64,000 nucleotides of DNA from Lottia gigantea (taxonomy: Eukaryota; Mollusca; Gastropoda; Lottiidae), in NCBI RefSeq assembly GCF_000327385.1, contig NW_008707370.1, positions 95,169 through 159,168 on the forward strand, read 5' to 3'. The first letter of the stretch is position 1. The number at the start of each line of letters is the position of its first letter. The notes under the pieces were generated by a model, which did no database searches, had not been told where the DNA came from, and saw only the letters and a list, made by a program, of their open reading frames with translations. Of this stretch, positions 49,907 to 62,105 are shown in pieces. Made by a program: the position numbers and the translations under genes.

Positions 49907-50572
49907 AGGAAACCACTACATGCCAACTTGTAGACTTGTATTCGTGAACTTTGTAAACATTTTGACTACTAATGACAATTTGACATTGACAAGTCATCAT
50001 ACTTTTTTTGGACAACCTTTTGCAAAGATGACAGTTTATAATATATATTACCGGTACCGGTACTAATGATAACACACTATAGAGAGTCTGTTTGAATTTG
50101 GTTAATAAATCATATTATTTGACTTTGACCTGATGTAATATTATAAATACATCAAAACCTAACATTAGACAATAAATCAGATAAGTTTGTATGGATTGAT
50201 GTAATAGTAATATTAGATAAAAACTTCATATCTTTAATAAGTTTTGTCCTATTAGTAAATTTGCATTTATCAGTATATTGATTATAAGCCTTCTACTTGG
50301 TTAACTTGTAATCTTTTTTTTCTTTTTTTTTCCCCTCGGAAGTTAGTTGGTTAAAGGGATTGAAAGCAGAGCTGTGTAAAATGATTGAAATCATCGATTA
50401 GCGTCGCTAGGAATTTATAATTTCGATTATCATCGATATATGTCAAAGTTACATAATATTCTCCATTGTACCCGTTAACAAGTAGTAATCACTTCCACGT
50501 AAGTTCCCTTCATCACATGACATACCTACAATAAGCTATAATAACCAATCAAAGCAAGGGTAAACTTCATTC

Positions 50573-50945
50573 GAAGTATTTTAAAAAAAATTATGTGATT
50601 TTCTTACATTTCTAGTTCTTCTGAAGACTACTTAATATATCGTGGGTGACTGCTTGAAACCTTATATATGCCATATTTGGTCATTTTGACTTTGAATCAA
50701 CTTTGAAAGCTGTTAATAGCGCGAATCTTGTGATCAAAACTTCTTATTCATAGCTTGACTATAAAACAACCCAAAACCACTAATTGAATATCACGTAAAT
50801 TAACAGTAAATGTAATTATTTTCATATTAATACAAATAGTTTTTTGTGTTTTTCACTTATCATTATGCAAGGTTTCAAGCGGTCACCCACAATAGGTATT
50901 CAACAATCAAATTAACAACCCAAAATGGCACAACTGTCCCTTTAA
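50573..50945 (+). mobile_element. MITE family A right half, split by another element
   Basis: 'ttatgtgattttcttacatt' to 'gaagactacttaatat', then an insert, then 'aaaatggcacaactgtccct'. The left half of family A is missing. Confidence 0.75.
50642..50890. mobile_element. Nested MITE with GTGGGTGAC ends
   Basis: GTGGGTGACTGCTTGAAACC at the left and its reverse complement (GGTTTCAAGCGGTCACCCAC) at the right. It interrupts the family A copy, so it is younger. Confidence 0.85.
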
Positions 50946-51724
50946 ACTGGTTGTTATAAGTCAAATTAAAGAGTATTAATAAAGTAGGAAGTATATTTAA
51001 ATCATTTCCTTGTTTTGAGGTCATTTATAAAAACAATTCCGATAAAGTAAGGATGAAGAAATTTTCTTTTATTTATTTATTTGTTGAAAGTGACAATGGT
51101 ATAAGGTGTTATAAGACAAACTCTCTCACGGAAGCACTGGTCTAGGTCACAAGTATAGACTATAGATTTCAGCCTTGGAATACATCTATTTAATAAGAAA
51201 TAACTTACTTCTGTAGAGATTTACATGATAAAGAAATAAAATTAAAATACAAAGTGATTGCTTCAGACAGTTAATGATAGAGGAACTATGGTACATATGT
51301 ATTTTTTTATAATTTTGGAAAGTGAAGCTTGTGGAGTTTTTCCTATCTTTTAAGTTGTAAAAGTGAGGATTTTTCATGACTTTATTACAGAAATTTGCTT
51401 CCTGATTGACAATTAGTTAATTAGTCTTTTAATTAAATCAGAACAGATTAATTGCAGTGACGTAATTGCTGAGACTTAATTCCAAAGTGCATGTAGAATC
51501 AAAATCTCAAATGGTCAATTAGTGATTGGTTACATGTAGTAGATTCTGCGTTTACCAGTCATGTTTGACAATAGTTCTGAATTGTTTGGTAGTTGAAATC
51601 AGGGTTCTGTGTATGATCAACATCTATGGAAAAAGGAGGTATTAATTTGAAGAAGGTCAATTTTCTAATTCATCTATTTACAATTTATCATAATTGACCA
51701 CTCAGAGCTCTAATATTGATGTTA

Positions 51725-51960
51725 TAAGCTTAAGGTGCGGGCACACGAACGTTCTTGGTCAGAGATTTTTGTCGCGGATTGGAGTATTGTCAAGAGTTTC
51801 ACCGGCATGGGCACCCGAGGAGACAAATATCTCCAGTCGGCCGTTTACCCCGATGTTGATAACCACGTGTGGAGCATGCAATTGAAATGAATCTGATTGG
51901 ATGGTGACTGTCTGTCATGAGACAAACTTTTTTGATATTTTAAATTCTTTCAGGGACGCG
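51725..51960. other. GC-richer island in AT-rich spacer
   Basis: Starts 'ttaaggtgcgggcacacgaa' and stands out in composition. Possibly an old transposon piece; no reading frame continues through it. Confidence 0.3.
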
Positions 51961-52083
51961 ATAATCTTGTGGAAATACGCCAGACTTTACTCCAGACTTG
52001 AATTTTTTCTTTCTTTTATGATGCTAGCTCCTTCTCCCCCTTTATAGGGACAGTTGCCAATTGCGGGGTTGAATTGAGTTCTT

Positions 52084-52429
52084 TTAAAGGGACAGGTGCG
52101 CTATTTTTTTGTCCAATCGTACCTTAGTCTTTGAAACATGAATTTTCTACCTAACCTTATCAGTGTTCACAGCTCACTATTGAAATTTGACCCTTTAAGT
52201 CCATGTGTGTCCAGAATTATATACGTTCGAAAGTCAAAAAGAGGACTCTTCTTTTCTTTAGACAGTTCCATATATAGAACAGATATTTATAGAAATAGAA
52301 AGTAAATTTGCTAATTTGAGGTATTTTTTGAAAGAATTATATGATTTACATGCACAAGTACTTCTGGACTATAAACATATATTTAAGACTAAAAGAAACC
52401 CCTTGAAAATGGCAAAGCTGTTCCTTTAA
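52084..52429 (+). mobile_element. MITE family A, complete copy
   Basis: TTAAAGGGACAGGTGCGCTA to 'aaagctgttcctttaa'; about 345 bp. Confidence 0.85.
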
Positions 52430-52827
52430 TAGAATTTGATTTCAGCTATGGTTTGTTCAATAGATAGAAAAGCTAATATCGAGCTCTCTTAACTAGAGAA
52501 GTGAATTATTAAACAACAGTTGGCAGCATGATTGATAGTAATAATAGTTATTTAATGACATCTGTAATTAATCATAGCTTGTTAATTAGAGATGATTATA
52601 ATTAGCAACAATATTTATTATTTAATATAATATATATATATTATGGTTTGAACATATGTTACAACTATATTATGTACACAAACTTTCAGCTTTACATATT
52701 ACTTTTCACAAATAAAATCTTATGCCCTGTTCTTCTACAATTCAACAAAAAATGTACTGAAGACTGTTATCACTTCCAGAGCACTGTTAAGCTTCTGATA
52801 TGCAACTATTCATGAAATTGTGTTGTC

Positions 52828-52945
52828 ATTAAAGATGGGTTTTCATATTTTTTAGTGTCAAATGAAGCAAACTATATGATTAATTGGTGTTTCTAATGAA
52901 TTATTATATATTCTTAATCATATCATTACGTTTTTATTGCATCTG
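52828..52945 (+). repeat. Conserved dispersed repeat G
   Basis: 'ttaaagatgggttttcatat' to 'atcattacgtttttattgca'; see 2362-2470 and 62328-62445. Confidence 0.75.
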
Positions 52946-53125
52946 GGTACAATTAAGAGTTTTAATGAATCATTAAAGTCCATGAATGCCTCTACTTTCT
53001 ATATAGCTGAAATATAGCTCTTATCACAGTTTGTAAAGCAAATGTTTGGACAAGTCTTAACTTATACAACTCTTTTTATCAAATTGATGTTATAATCTAA
53101 TGCTGAAATCTATAGTTTTTACTTT

Positions 53126-53488
53126 AGGGTTGGGCAATATATGATAAACACCTAAATACTGGTATATGAATTTTTATTGTTATTAATATTGCCTGATTAA
53201 AAAATACCAAAATATTGTCATTATATTGTGATATATGGTAGTTTTTTTGTCAAATTTTTGTCCAGATAAGATCATTTACACAGTTTTAACATGTTATTTT
53301 CATGATTTTAAAAACAAGAGATACTGTTTTTTTTGCATTTAACATGAAGTAGAAAAAAAAAAAATATCCTGTTACCAAAACCAGTAAAAACCATACTTGA
53401 TAAATATCACAATATATACCTGTATCACAATAAAATATTAATGCTTGATATCGTGATATCCTTTTGAATCAATATCACCTATCCCTAC
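53126..53488. mobile_element. hAT-like palindromic MITE
   Basis: Starts 'agggttgggcaatatatga' and ends 'atatcacctatcccta', with an AT-rich interior full of ATATCGTGATAT-like palindromes. Confidence 0.6.
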
Positions 53489-53940
53489 TCTACTAGGCCA
53501 CTGTTCTAATAACACCCTACACAACTGAATTTAAAAGCATTTATATTTAATGAGCCTATTTATAGAAATTGAATTGAAACTTGAAATTTCTTTATGTGAT
53601 AGTGTGACAGAAGACCCTTAGCTTTGTTCTTTGTATTTCATAAATCCTGAATGCATTTACATAATTACATTCAATATACATATATTGAAATATATCAGTT
53701 GAAATACTGGCAGATCTAAATGTTTGTTTTTGTGTAATTGTTGGGTAACTATGCAAGTCATCCACGCTCTGACCTAATTCTTCTATAAATTGTGTCCGGT
53801 ATTGTATTATGTTTTTAATTTAATCTTTATTACTCTGATAAAATTTAACAAAATATTTGGACTGTTAAATATGTAGAGCCGTATAGAACATGTGATGACA
53901 TGTTTCAGGTTCCATATCAGATTTTATGTCAATTTCTATT

Positions 53941-54136
53941 TTTTTTGGATGACTCATCAACTTAAGATACTGTGATATATAGAAAAGATATATATAGAAA
54001 TATTGAGTTAAATTCCTAGTTTGAAGTGTTTTTAAAGGAATTATGTGATTTTCATACATTTCTAGTTCTTCTGAGGACTATTTACATATATTCAAGATTA
54101 AAATCAACCCCCAAAATGGCAGACCAGTCCCTTCAA
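53941..54136 (+). mobile_element. MITE family A, right half
   Basis: From 'gatatatagaaaagatata' to 'aaatggcagaccagtccctt'. Confidence 0.65.
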
Positions 54137-54139
54137 GCC

Positions 54140-56145
54140 CTTAAATTTCGTAGTTTTAGCCCTAAAATTATCACATATTTTTTGTCAACGAGTGCTGGAC
54201 AGCCTAATATATATATGTTTGATGATCTGATAAATATCATGGATTTCTAAGTCTAAAGAGTTAACTATGAACTAACAAAAGTTGGTTGGTAGATGACAAG
54301 TTAACGTTTGCTTCTAGCGGATGCTGATATCGTAAACTAGGTAGTCGTAGTAGTCGGTAGTTGGATTGGTTCAAATTGAATGATTCTGTGTTGTTGGTTT
54401 GGTTGTTTGAACTAACAAAATGGAGGAGATATGATTAAGTCCAGTGTTGTTATAAATTGTTGGCCTTAACAACCAGATATTGTATATAGACAGTAATAAA
54501 CTTCTAATCACAACTAAGCTGATTGTATTAATTAGTGGTTACTAGGTTTAAGCCTGGATTAATATGTAAAGTAGTAATTATAAATTTATAGTACTGTTGA
54601 AGTATTTGACTTACTACTTTTAACTGTGTGGATCTATTCTGTTTCATATTTTATAGGTAGGTTTTGACTTGAACTTCTAATTTCAATGTGGTTGAATGTT
54701 GAATTTAGAGTTTGATATTTTGTGTTGTGTATTTTCTGTGGGTGATTCCATGCCATTCATGATCTGCTATGTGTAATTCACATATATATACATTTGTGGG
54801 GTTTCAGTTAGAGCTTGGCTTCTTTACAGTTATGACATCATTTGCTAGGTTACATTAAAAATTTATGGCTGTTGGTTCTTATCTCGACTGGCGTGTGATA
54901 TTATAATGACTTTGAATAAGTCAACTTCACTCATAGTTCCAATCGACCCAGCTGTAATTGGGTATGGATAAAGCAGCAAAGATCATTTCCATGAGGTTTG
55001 GTCAAAGATCATTTGTGAACCTAAGTTGTTTTCCTTGTACAATATAGATGTTTCTTTCTTTTCTGTAACTCAATTTTGAAATTTTTGATTAACGCAAAAA
55101 AACAGTTCAGTGAAACATTAGTGACAATCAAACTTACCATTCCAAGTTTTGTCTAAATCCAAACAATTTCGGAAGCTTTTAATGCGCAAATTTTGGCATA
55201 TTTAGACTAATCAAGGGCAATAACTCATACACAAGTCCACCAACAACTTGCAAAAGTCAAACAAGTACTAAATCTCTCTAATTTACCTGCTAATAAAGCA
55301 AATATTTAATGACTAAGCTAACATTCCTTTGATTTGAAAAAAAAACCACTCTGACATAATGTAAAACAGTTAAGCCAAGGACTGGATAATCAAAAATTAT
55401 TTCCCATTATAGACCTTATCAACAAGACCAAGAATTTACTGGTACCCCAATTTTTAAGCAGGGTTTAAACGAAAAAAATGAAAGAAGTAAAATTCTTAGT
55501 GTACAGGTCTCTTTTTAAGGAATTACAGTATGCTATTTTGAGACAGCTGTATTGATTTGGAAAACTATATATTCAAGGCCTTAATCAACCTCCAAAAAAA
55601 CTGAACCATGGCCTTAAAACAAAATTAACAGGATCATTAAACAACTGGTAATTGATGGAGAACAATATGAGAATATTGGCTGGAGGTTATTTTGATAATA
55701 TATAATATATCTATTGTTAATACTGAACAATAGGTAGTTATGAAGGTCTTATAACATGGCTGATATAGATCTTATTTCACATATAGCCTCAGGTGTCGTT
55801 TGATAAAATTTATACATATATATGTCCAGAAGGCAATTTGATATTGCTTGATAGAGATTCAGGAGATTGTTTTCTGGAGTATCATTTTTGAAGAAAGATA
55901 TCTGGACTTTTTATTGCCTGAGCACTTGTCTTCTGCAGGTATTAACAAAACAATATTTTTTTCTGTTAGTTCAAGGTAAGGGTGTGGTTTCTATATCTAG
56001 ATTTGAAATGGAGTTTAATGATTCTGATTTTTTTGTGCTTGTTTGAGTTAATGAAAATAGGCATTGCCATGCAATTAAGATTGCAATTAAGAAAATTTTA
56101 CCAAATTGTATTAGCCAAGGGTTCTTCAACATGTATTTGCTCTAG
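54140..56145. other. Spacer without recognised gene
   Basis: AT-rich. A faint family A relic lies near 55500-55620. Part could belong to the first intron of the mannosyltransferase gene. Confidence 0.45.
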
Positions 56146-56149
56146 CACA

Positions 56150-56420
56150 CAGGCACATTGTACAATCCCCTGTCAGTGATACAGGTAAGAGGGGATGACA
56201 TGGAAAAAGCATCTAGTCGTTCGGATGGGACAATAAACCAAGGCCCTGTGAGCTACAGGCTGTACACATTAAAGATCCCTTGACAGTTGTAAATTGAGAA
56301 AGAGCAGGCTAATGCCGCTGTCCTGGTAAAATTTCTCTCATTGCACCCTGCATGGTATTGCCTGTCTTCATTAGACTACATGGTGCAGAATAGTAGGAAA
56401 TTCCATTCATTTCATTGTAC
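56150..56420 (+). mobile_element. SINE-like element, longest copy
   Basis: 'cagtgatacaggtaagaggg', 'cgttcggatgggacaataaa', 'cattaaagatcccttgacag', then the tail 'catggtgcagaatagtagg'. The blocks recur in the same order in pieces at 10088, 19955, 44590 and 48855. No tRNA-like head with A and B boxes was confirmed. Confidence 0.5.
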
Positions 56421-56952
56421 TATCAAAATGACTTCGTGTTCTCTATGGCAATGAATAACCTAGTGTCATTGACATTAGGATTCAAAATCTTTTCAAAATA
56501 AACACTCAACTTAGTTGTTTGCATGTATGTGTTGAATTCGCTGAACCAAGTCTTCTCCAATTTAAAACTGTGAATATGAAAATTGAAATTTACATATAGA
56601 GGTTATCCTATGCCACTTGCCTTGTGGCCATGACACTTACAAAAATATCTACAGCAGTAAAAAGATTGATGAATGATACAGTGTTACTTTTTGCTTGTCT
56701 TTTCATATCACTGTACATACTGTATCCCTGTTATCACATGTATCGTATCATAGCTGAGGATATCCAAATAGTAGAAGTTAGCAACCGAGAGGATACTACC
56801 CCATATACTTAGTTTTATCTTATATATAGGTTAGTTATAAAGTTTATAGCCTGGAGTGTTTACACTGTTTAAACTCATCTTGGTGATATATATTGTACAA
56901 AGTTACCACTCCCTGACCCTTGTATTACATTAAAGATAGTTTTAATATGCCA

Positions 56953-57210
56953 CATATATTGTTGGCACCCCTATCGGTCCGTCGGTCCGTTCGTCTGTCC
57001 GTCAACGTCAATTGCTCTACACTATCTAAAAAATAGATTTTTTGATGGAATCAACTGAAATCCGGTATGTTTATACATATTCATAAAACGAAGATCAAGT
57101 TCGAATTTGAGCCATTTTCGACCGTTAGATGCAGAGTTATTGCCCTTGTCCCAAATTCTTGAATATTTACCATCCGCATGCCGTGGTGGGCGCATATGGC
57201 TGTTGTCCAC
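56953..57210. repeat. Dispersed repeat with GTCCGTCGGTCCGT run
   Basis: 'ggcacccctatcggtccgtc' at one side and 'tgccgtggtgggcgcatatg' at the other. A related piece lies at 57885-58030 ('gggggcgtatattgtccatg'). Confidence 0.5.
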
Positions 57211-57239
57211 TATCCTAATAGGTATTGACGACCTGGGTC

Positions 57240-57631
57240 CTTATTTTCAATATTTTCAGTGTCCTGGATATACACAAAAAATTGATAAAAATCTCTTTAC
57301 AATCCTATTTTTGTTACTATTTGTACCTTAGTCACAGAAATGTGAATTTTTACCTAACTATTCAGTAATAGTGTTCACAGATCATCCTCTTGATTTGAAC
57401 CTTCAAATCGATGTGTTTCCAGAATTATTCATGTTTAAAAGTTAAAAAGACAACTTGTCCATTCTTGAGACACTGTCATATAGAAAAGATATATATAAAT
57501 AGTTAAAGAAATTCCTAGTTTGAAATATTTTTGAAGGAATTATGCGATTTTCATACATTTCTAGTACTTCTGAAGACTATTTACATATATTCAAGACTAT
57601 AATCAATCCCTTAAAATGGCACACCTGTTAA
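57240..57631 (+). mobile_element. MITE B end fused to MITE family A
   Basis: A family B right end ('aaatctctttacaatcc', to about 57304) runs directly into family A sequence lacking its left terminus, which ends 'aaaatggcacacctgtta'. One element probably inserted into the other with loss of the junction. Confidence 0.6.
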
Positions 57632-58034
57632 AATTTTTTTGATAACAAGAAACCTGAAAAGATAACAGATTTAATTCTGTAAAAGTTACAAGACAGAGAA
57701 AATCGATGAATGTAGATTCACTGTATGTAGCTGATAAAGTGCAGCTATATATGGGGTGCTCCAAAAAACAAACTAAAACTTTTTTTTATAAATTTAGGCC
57801 ATATTATTTTGACCTTGATTATAGATGGCAGCATATTTAAAATTCCCTGTCAAAAATTTCAATGTTGAAATTTATCATTGTCATTTGAAATGGGGGCGTA
57901 TATTGTCCATGTCCGTCCAACCGTTCAGAATTGCTCACAAACACTCCACAAGACACAATTCTTGATGGATTTTGACAAAACTTGGTATGAGTGTTCGTAA
58001 TCACCCAAGGATGAACCCTATTGAAAATCAGAAG

Positions 58035-58735
58035 AGTCGAAAAATATTAAGTATTATTTATTGTAAATACTATCTTGCCTGGCAAGCTATTTTATTATCT
58101 ATTTATTGTAAATAGTCATGTGAGCACAATTTCCAGCAGAAACTGCCCACTTAGTCCATGAAAATTTTGCCTTCTGAATTTAAAATTTTCTGTTATGTAC
58201 AAAAGATGAATGGCCAGCTCCAATCCCCTGATGGCAATCCAATGGTTTACAATGTGTTTTCTCTAGCTGATAAAATTTACAATGGGGATGATCTGGAGGA
58301 ACAAAATACCTCTGGACAGAACTGAAAGGGCAAAATCTTCTCGATGTAGATCGGATTTCAGATATTTGTATCATAAATGGTGACCTCATTGAGCATTAGT
58401 TCAATTTTAAGAGGTGAAATTATAGTTATTATTTTTTGGCATTATATTTTTTGACCAGGTTTAACCTTTTGAGCTGAAATTTGGTGAACAGCTACCTTAC
58501 TTCTCCATTATTGTCAGTTCAAAATATTATGACCTTAGCTTTGATACTTTATGAATAATCCTGGAAAAGTGTTATCGTTTTTTGTTGACCCACCTAATTT
58601 CATATAAAAATAAATATTATTATCAATATGAATATAATGTGCTAAAAATAGAATGAAATTGTTATGAATGCTGGATGGTATGAATTGATTACAGAATAAA
58701 ATAATATTGGAAACAATCTGTTGCTTGCTGTTACA
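58035..58735. other. Spacer without recognised gene
   Basis: No supported coding frame. Confidence 0.5.
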
Positions 58736-58749
58736 TAGAATAGGTTATT

Positions 58750-59295
58750 TCTACAAAGTCAGGTTATTCTGACAGAGTCAGATTATTCCTACAGAGTCAG
58801 GTTATTCCGACAGAGTCAGGTTATTCCGACAGAGTCAGGTTATTCCGACAGAGTCAGGTTATTCCTACAGAGTCAGGTTATTCCGACAGAGTCAGGTTAT
58901 TCCGACAAAGTCAGATTATTCCTACAGAGTCAGGTTATTCCTACGTTATTCCGACAGAGTCAGGTTATTCCTACAAAGTCAGATTATTCCTACAGAGTCA
59001 GGTTATTCCGACAGAGTCAGGTTATTCCGACAGAGTCAGGTTATTCCGACAGGTCAGGTTATTCCGACAGTGCAGGTTATTCCGCAGAGTCAGGTTATTC
59101 CTGTAGAGTCAGGTTATTCCTATAGAGTCAGGTTGTTCCTACAGAGTCAGGTTATTCCTACAAAGTCAGGTTATTCCTATAGAGTCAGGTTATTCCTATA
59201 GAGTCAGGTTATTTCTACAGAGTCAGGTTATTCCTTCAAAGCTATTTCTTCAGAGTCAGGTTATTTCTACAGAATCAGGTTATTCCTACAGAATC
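58750..59295. repeat. 19-bp minisatellite, about 28 copies
   Basis: Unit ACAGAGTCAGGTTATTCCG with C/T and G/A variants. It lies about 450 bases upstream of the mannosyltransferase start. Confidence 0.95.
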
Positions 59296-59512
59296 AAGAG
59301 GTTTATTCTTTTTATGTGTATCAGGGACACTGATAGCATCAATTTGCAATATTTAAATTTTCAGTCAGATATCTATGGGTCTTGCAATTCCACTTAAACT
59401 TTTATGACAATACTTTTGCTTAAGCTGTTAATATTACATAAGGCCCTTTGCGATACTGATGTCATAAAACACTTAAATTTTAGTGGAATTGCAGGCACCA
59501 TGCCAGTTTAAT
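59296..59512. mobile_element. MITE family B, degenerate copy
   Basis: 'tttttatgtgtatcagggac' and 'gtggaattgcaggcaccatg' keep the family order. Confidence 0.6.
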
Positions 59513-59579
59513 TAGGAACATCGAAAGGAATTATTTTCTGTTCTGGAATATTGTTTGAATTATTCAAATCTTTTCTGTC

Positions 59580-59587
59580 TTTTCAGG
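59580..59587 (+). promoter_or_regulatory. Probable 5' UTR splice acceptor of egh
   Basis: 'ttttctgtcttttcag' followed by G; 159 bases before the ATG. Stops in the frame upstream show this part is untranslated. Confidence 0.45.
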
Positions 59588-59745
59588 GGAAGTAATCAAG
59601 ATGAACCACAGTATTGATGGTGCCTCCTGAATATTTGTCATGGCATAAAAGACCACCAGACTTCTGATAGTACTGTTTTTAGCATTCATTCATACTATTT
59701 AGCATAGACCCACCGCTCTCATCGCGAAATTTTTGAATCGAAAAA

Positions 59746-61125
59746 ATGTATCATTATATACGACACATCCTTACCTTGTTAGTATTGTGCCTTTTTATCA
59801 TCTTTGTGGGAGTTGGAAGTGGAAGTATAAGACTTGATAACAAGCCTCATAAGATAATTGATCCATTTAAGGAATACGGAACATTTTGGGCGTGCATTTT
59901 ACTTTTTATACGTTTTCTGCCTGTGATAACATTACCTCTGGCATTATTTAATTTCTTAGGTATTGTCTGTTTTAACACCCACCCTGTCAAACCCGCACTT
60001 AAGGCGTCTGTGTTATTTGGTCCATTTCTGTGTTTTCGTGTCGTCACGCGAGGTATGTTTCCAGCACTTGTTAAACGTAACGTGGAGCGCAATATCGAAA
60101 AATGTATAAAATTAGGATTAACCAATTTTGTGTTTGAAATAGCCACCGATTCGTCAATTGGAATTCAAAGTTCGGGACAAGTGCGGGAAATAGTCGTCCC
60201 AGAAAAATATCAGACCAAGAATGGCACATTATATAAAGCTCGAGCTCTTCAGTATTGTTTAGAAGAGGAGGTAAATATCTTGAGTGATAATGATTGGATA
60301 ATTCATTTAGATGAAGAAACTTTAATAACGGAAAACAGTTTAATAGGCATAATAAATTTTATTAATGACGGAACTTATAGTTTTGGTCAAGGGGTAATAA
60401 CCTATGCCAACGAAGAAATTGTTAATTGGTTTACAACCTTAGCTGATTCTATACGAGTTGGTATGGATTATGGAATTATTCGATTCACCCTAGGTGCCTT
60501 ACATCGCCCTTTGTTTAGCTGGAAAGGATCGTTTGTTGTGTCAAATGTGAAAGCAGAAAGGGACATTACTTACGATTTTGGAAAAAATGGCAGCATAGCA
60601 GAAGATTGCTTCTTTGCTCTTCATGCTTGGAATAAGGGATATAAATTCGGCTGGATTCAAGGTGAAATGTGGGAAAAAAGTACTTTTACAGTGTCTGATT
60701 TCATTAAACAACGTAAACGATGGGTCCAAGGAATTATCATGGCTCTTTTACATAGTGATATTTCCTTAAAATATAAAATTGGTATACTTAACATTATTGT
60801 GTCTTGGTACGTGATGCCTTTATCAACTCTTAATTTAATCTTAATTCCCCTGTTTAACTTTACAGTGTCACCCATTATCAACTGTATTTTACTTTTTGTT
60901 GGCGGCTTCATGACCTTTCTCTTCACATTTGGAGCTGTTAAATCATTTTCATCCAAAAGACATACGTTATTACTAATAGTCCTGGTTATAGTCATAGTAA
61001 TAATGATTCCTGTTTTTACCATGGTAGAGACTATAGCTGTCGTCTGGGCTGTGTGTTCGCGTCAAGGTGGTTTTCACATCGTTAAGAAAGACATTCAAGA
61101 ATCTCCCATAATGAGTACTGTTTGA
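59746..61125 (+). CDS. egh: Egghead-type GDP-mannose:glycolipid beta-1,4-mannosyltransferase
   Basis: An uninterrupted frame of 459 codons, the usual size for Egghead/BRE-3 (about 457 aa in Drosophila). The family adds mannose to glucosylceramide to make the arthro-series MacCer core of glycosphingolipids at the ER/Golgi membrane. Visible features: N-terminal membrane segments (about 7-28 and 47-76), a GT2 catalytic core with FRVVTRG (97-103), ALQYCLEE (167-174), the DxD-like HLDEETL (187-193), SWKGS (258-262), the acidic AEDCFF (285-290) and QRKRWVQG (322-329, the QxxRW motif), then C-terminal membrane spans (about 345-370, 376-397, 407-435). Many of these agree with Drosophila Egghead from memory. 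A TTTTCAG acceptor at 59580-59586 suggests a spliced 5' UTR with the coding part in one exon. AATAAA follows at 61455. Confidence 0.95.
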   Translation: MYHYIRHILTLLVLCLFIIFVGVGSGSIRLDNKPHKIIDPFKEYGTFWACILLFIRFLPVITLPLALFNFLGIVCFNTHPVKPALKASVLFGPFLCFRVVTRGMFPALVKRNVERNIEKCIKLGLTNFVFEIATDSSIGIQSSGQVREIVVPEKYQTKNGTLYKARALQYCLEEEVNILSDNDWIIHLDEETLITENSLIGIINFINDGTYSFGQGVITYANEEIVNWFTTLADSIRVGMDYGIIRFTLGALHRPLFSWKGSFVVSNVKAERDITYDFGKNGSIAEDCFFALHAWNKGYKFGWIQGEMWEKSTFTVSDFIKQRKRWVQGIIMALLHSDISLKYKIGILNIIVSWYVMPLSTLNLILIPLFNFTVSPIINCILLFVGGFMTFLFTFGAVKSFSSKRHTLLLIVLVIVIVIMIPVFTMVETIAVVWAVCSRQGGFHIVKKDIQESPIMSTV

Positions 61126-61454
61126 TGGGGTTGATTTTATAGTTTGGATTATTTTCCGTACTTGGGTTGTAATTCAGTCATTGCCTTTAATTGTTAGTTT
61201 TTGTAAAAGTTTGCCAAAGGACATTTTGGCCGTATGAGTTCCCATGGAAATGCTCAAACGACTCTATTTAAAAGTTTCATACAAGTTCAAACTAGAAAAC
61301 TATTTAAGCAATCACCATTAGACGCTATTAAAAATGAAAAAAAGTCTCATTATTCAAGTCTTTTACTCCTTCAATATATTTTTAATGCTATAATTTGGAT
61401 TATCCAGACAGAAAAAATACTTATAAAAGAATTTTTTTAGGACTTAGAATTCCG

Positions 61455-61460
61455 AATAAA
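61455..61460 (+). promoter_or_regulatory. Polyadenylation signal of egh
   Basis: AATAAA 330 bases after the stop codon and about 90 bases before the 39-bp minisatellite. Confidence 0.45.
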
Positions 61461-61556
61461 TTTTTGATTCAAAATTTTTCTAATTAATTTTAACCTAATA
61501 TCAAAACCTAATATTATTAATTAAATGTCCATTATCTTAAACTAATATTATAACTG

Positions 61557-62105
61557 AATGCAGCATCCACTAGCAAAACCTAATATTATAACTGAAATGC
61601 AGCTTCCACTAGCAAAACCTATTATTATAACTGAAATGCAGTTTCCACTATCAAAACCTATTATTATAACTGAAATGCAGCTTCCACTATCAAAACCTAA
61701 TATTATAACTGAAATGCAGCTTCCACTATCAAAACCTATTATTATAACTGAAATGCAGTTTCCACTATCAAAACCTAATATTACAACTGAAATGCAGCTT
61801 CCACTATCAAAACCTAATATTATAACTGAAATGCAGCTTCCACTATCAAAACCTAATATTATAACTGAAATGCAGTTTCCACTAGCAAAACCTAATATTA
61901 TAACTGAAATGCAGCTTCCACTATCAAAACCTATTATTATAACTGAAATGCAGTTTCCACTATCAAAACCTAATATTACAACTGAAATGCAGCTTCCACT
62001 ATCAAAACCTAATATTATAACTGAAATGCAGCTTCCACTATCAAAACCAAATATTTTAACTGAAATGCAGCTTCCACTATCAAAACCTAATATTATAACT
62101 ATTAC
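61557..62105. repeat. 39-bp minisatellite, 14 copies
   Basis: The unit contains 'cttccactatcaaaaccta' and 'ttataactgaaatgcag'. As 39 is divisible by three, frames stay open on both strands (13-residue repeats such as MQLPLSKPNIITE on plus). The uniform variants look recent. I do not treat either frame as a gene. Confidence 0.95.

Noticed and set aside
56624-56812. 62-codon frame with a hydrophobic segment
   Set aside because: Short, isolated, no splice sites or conservation evidence.
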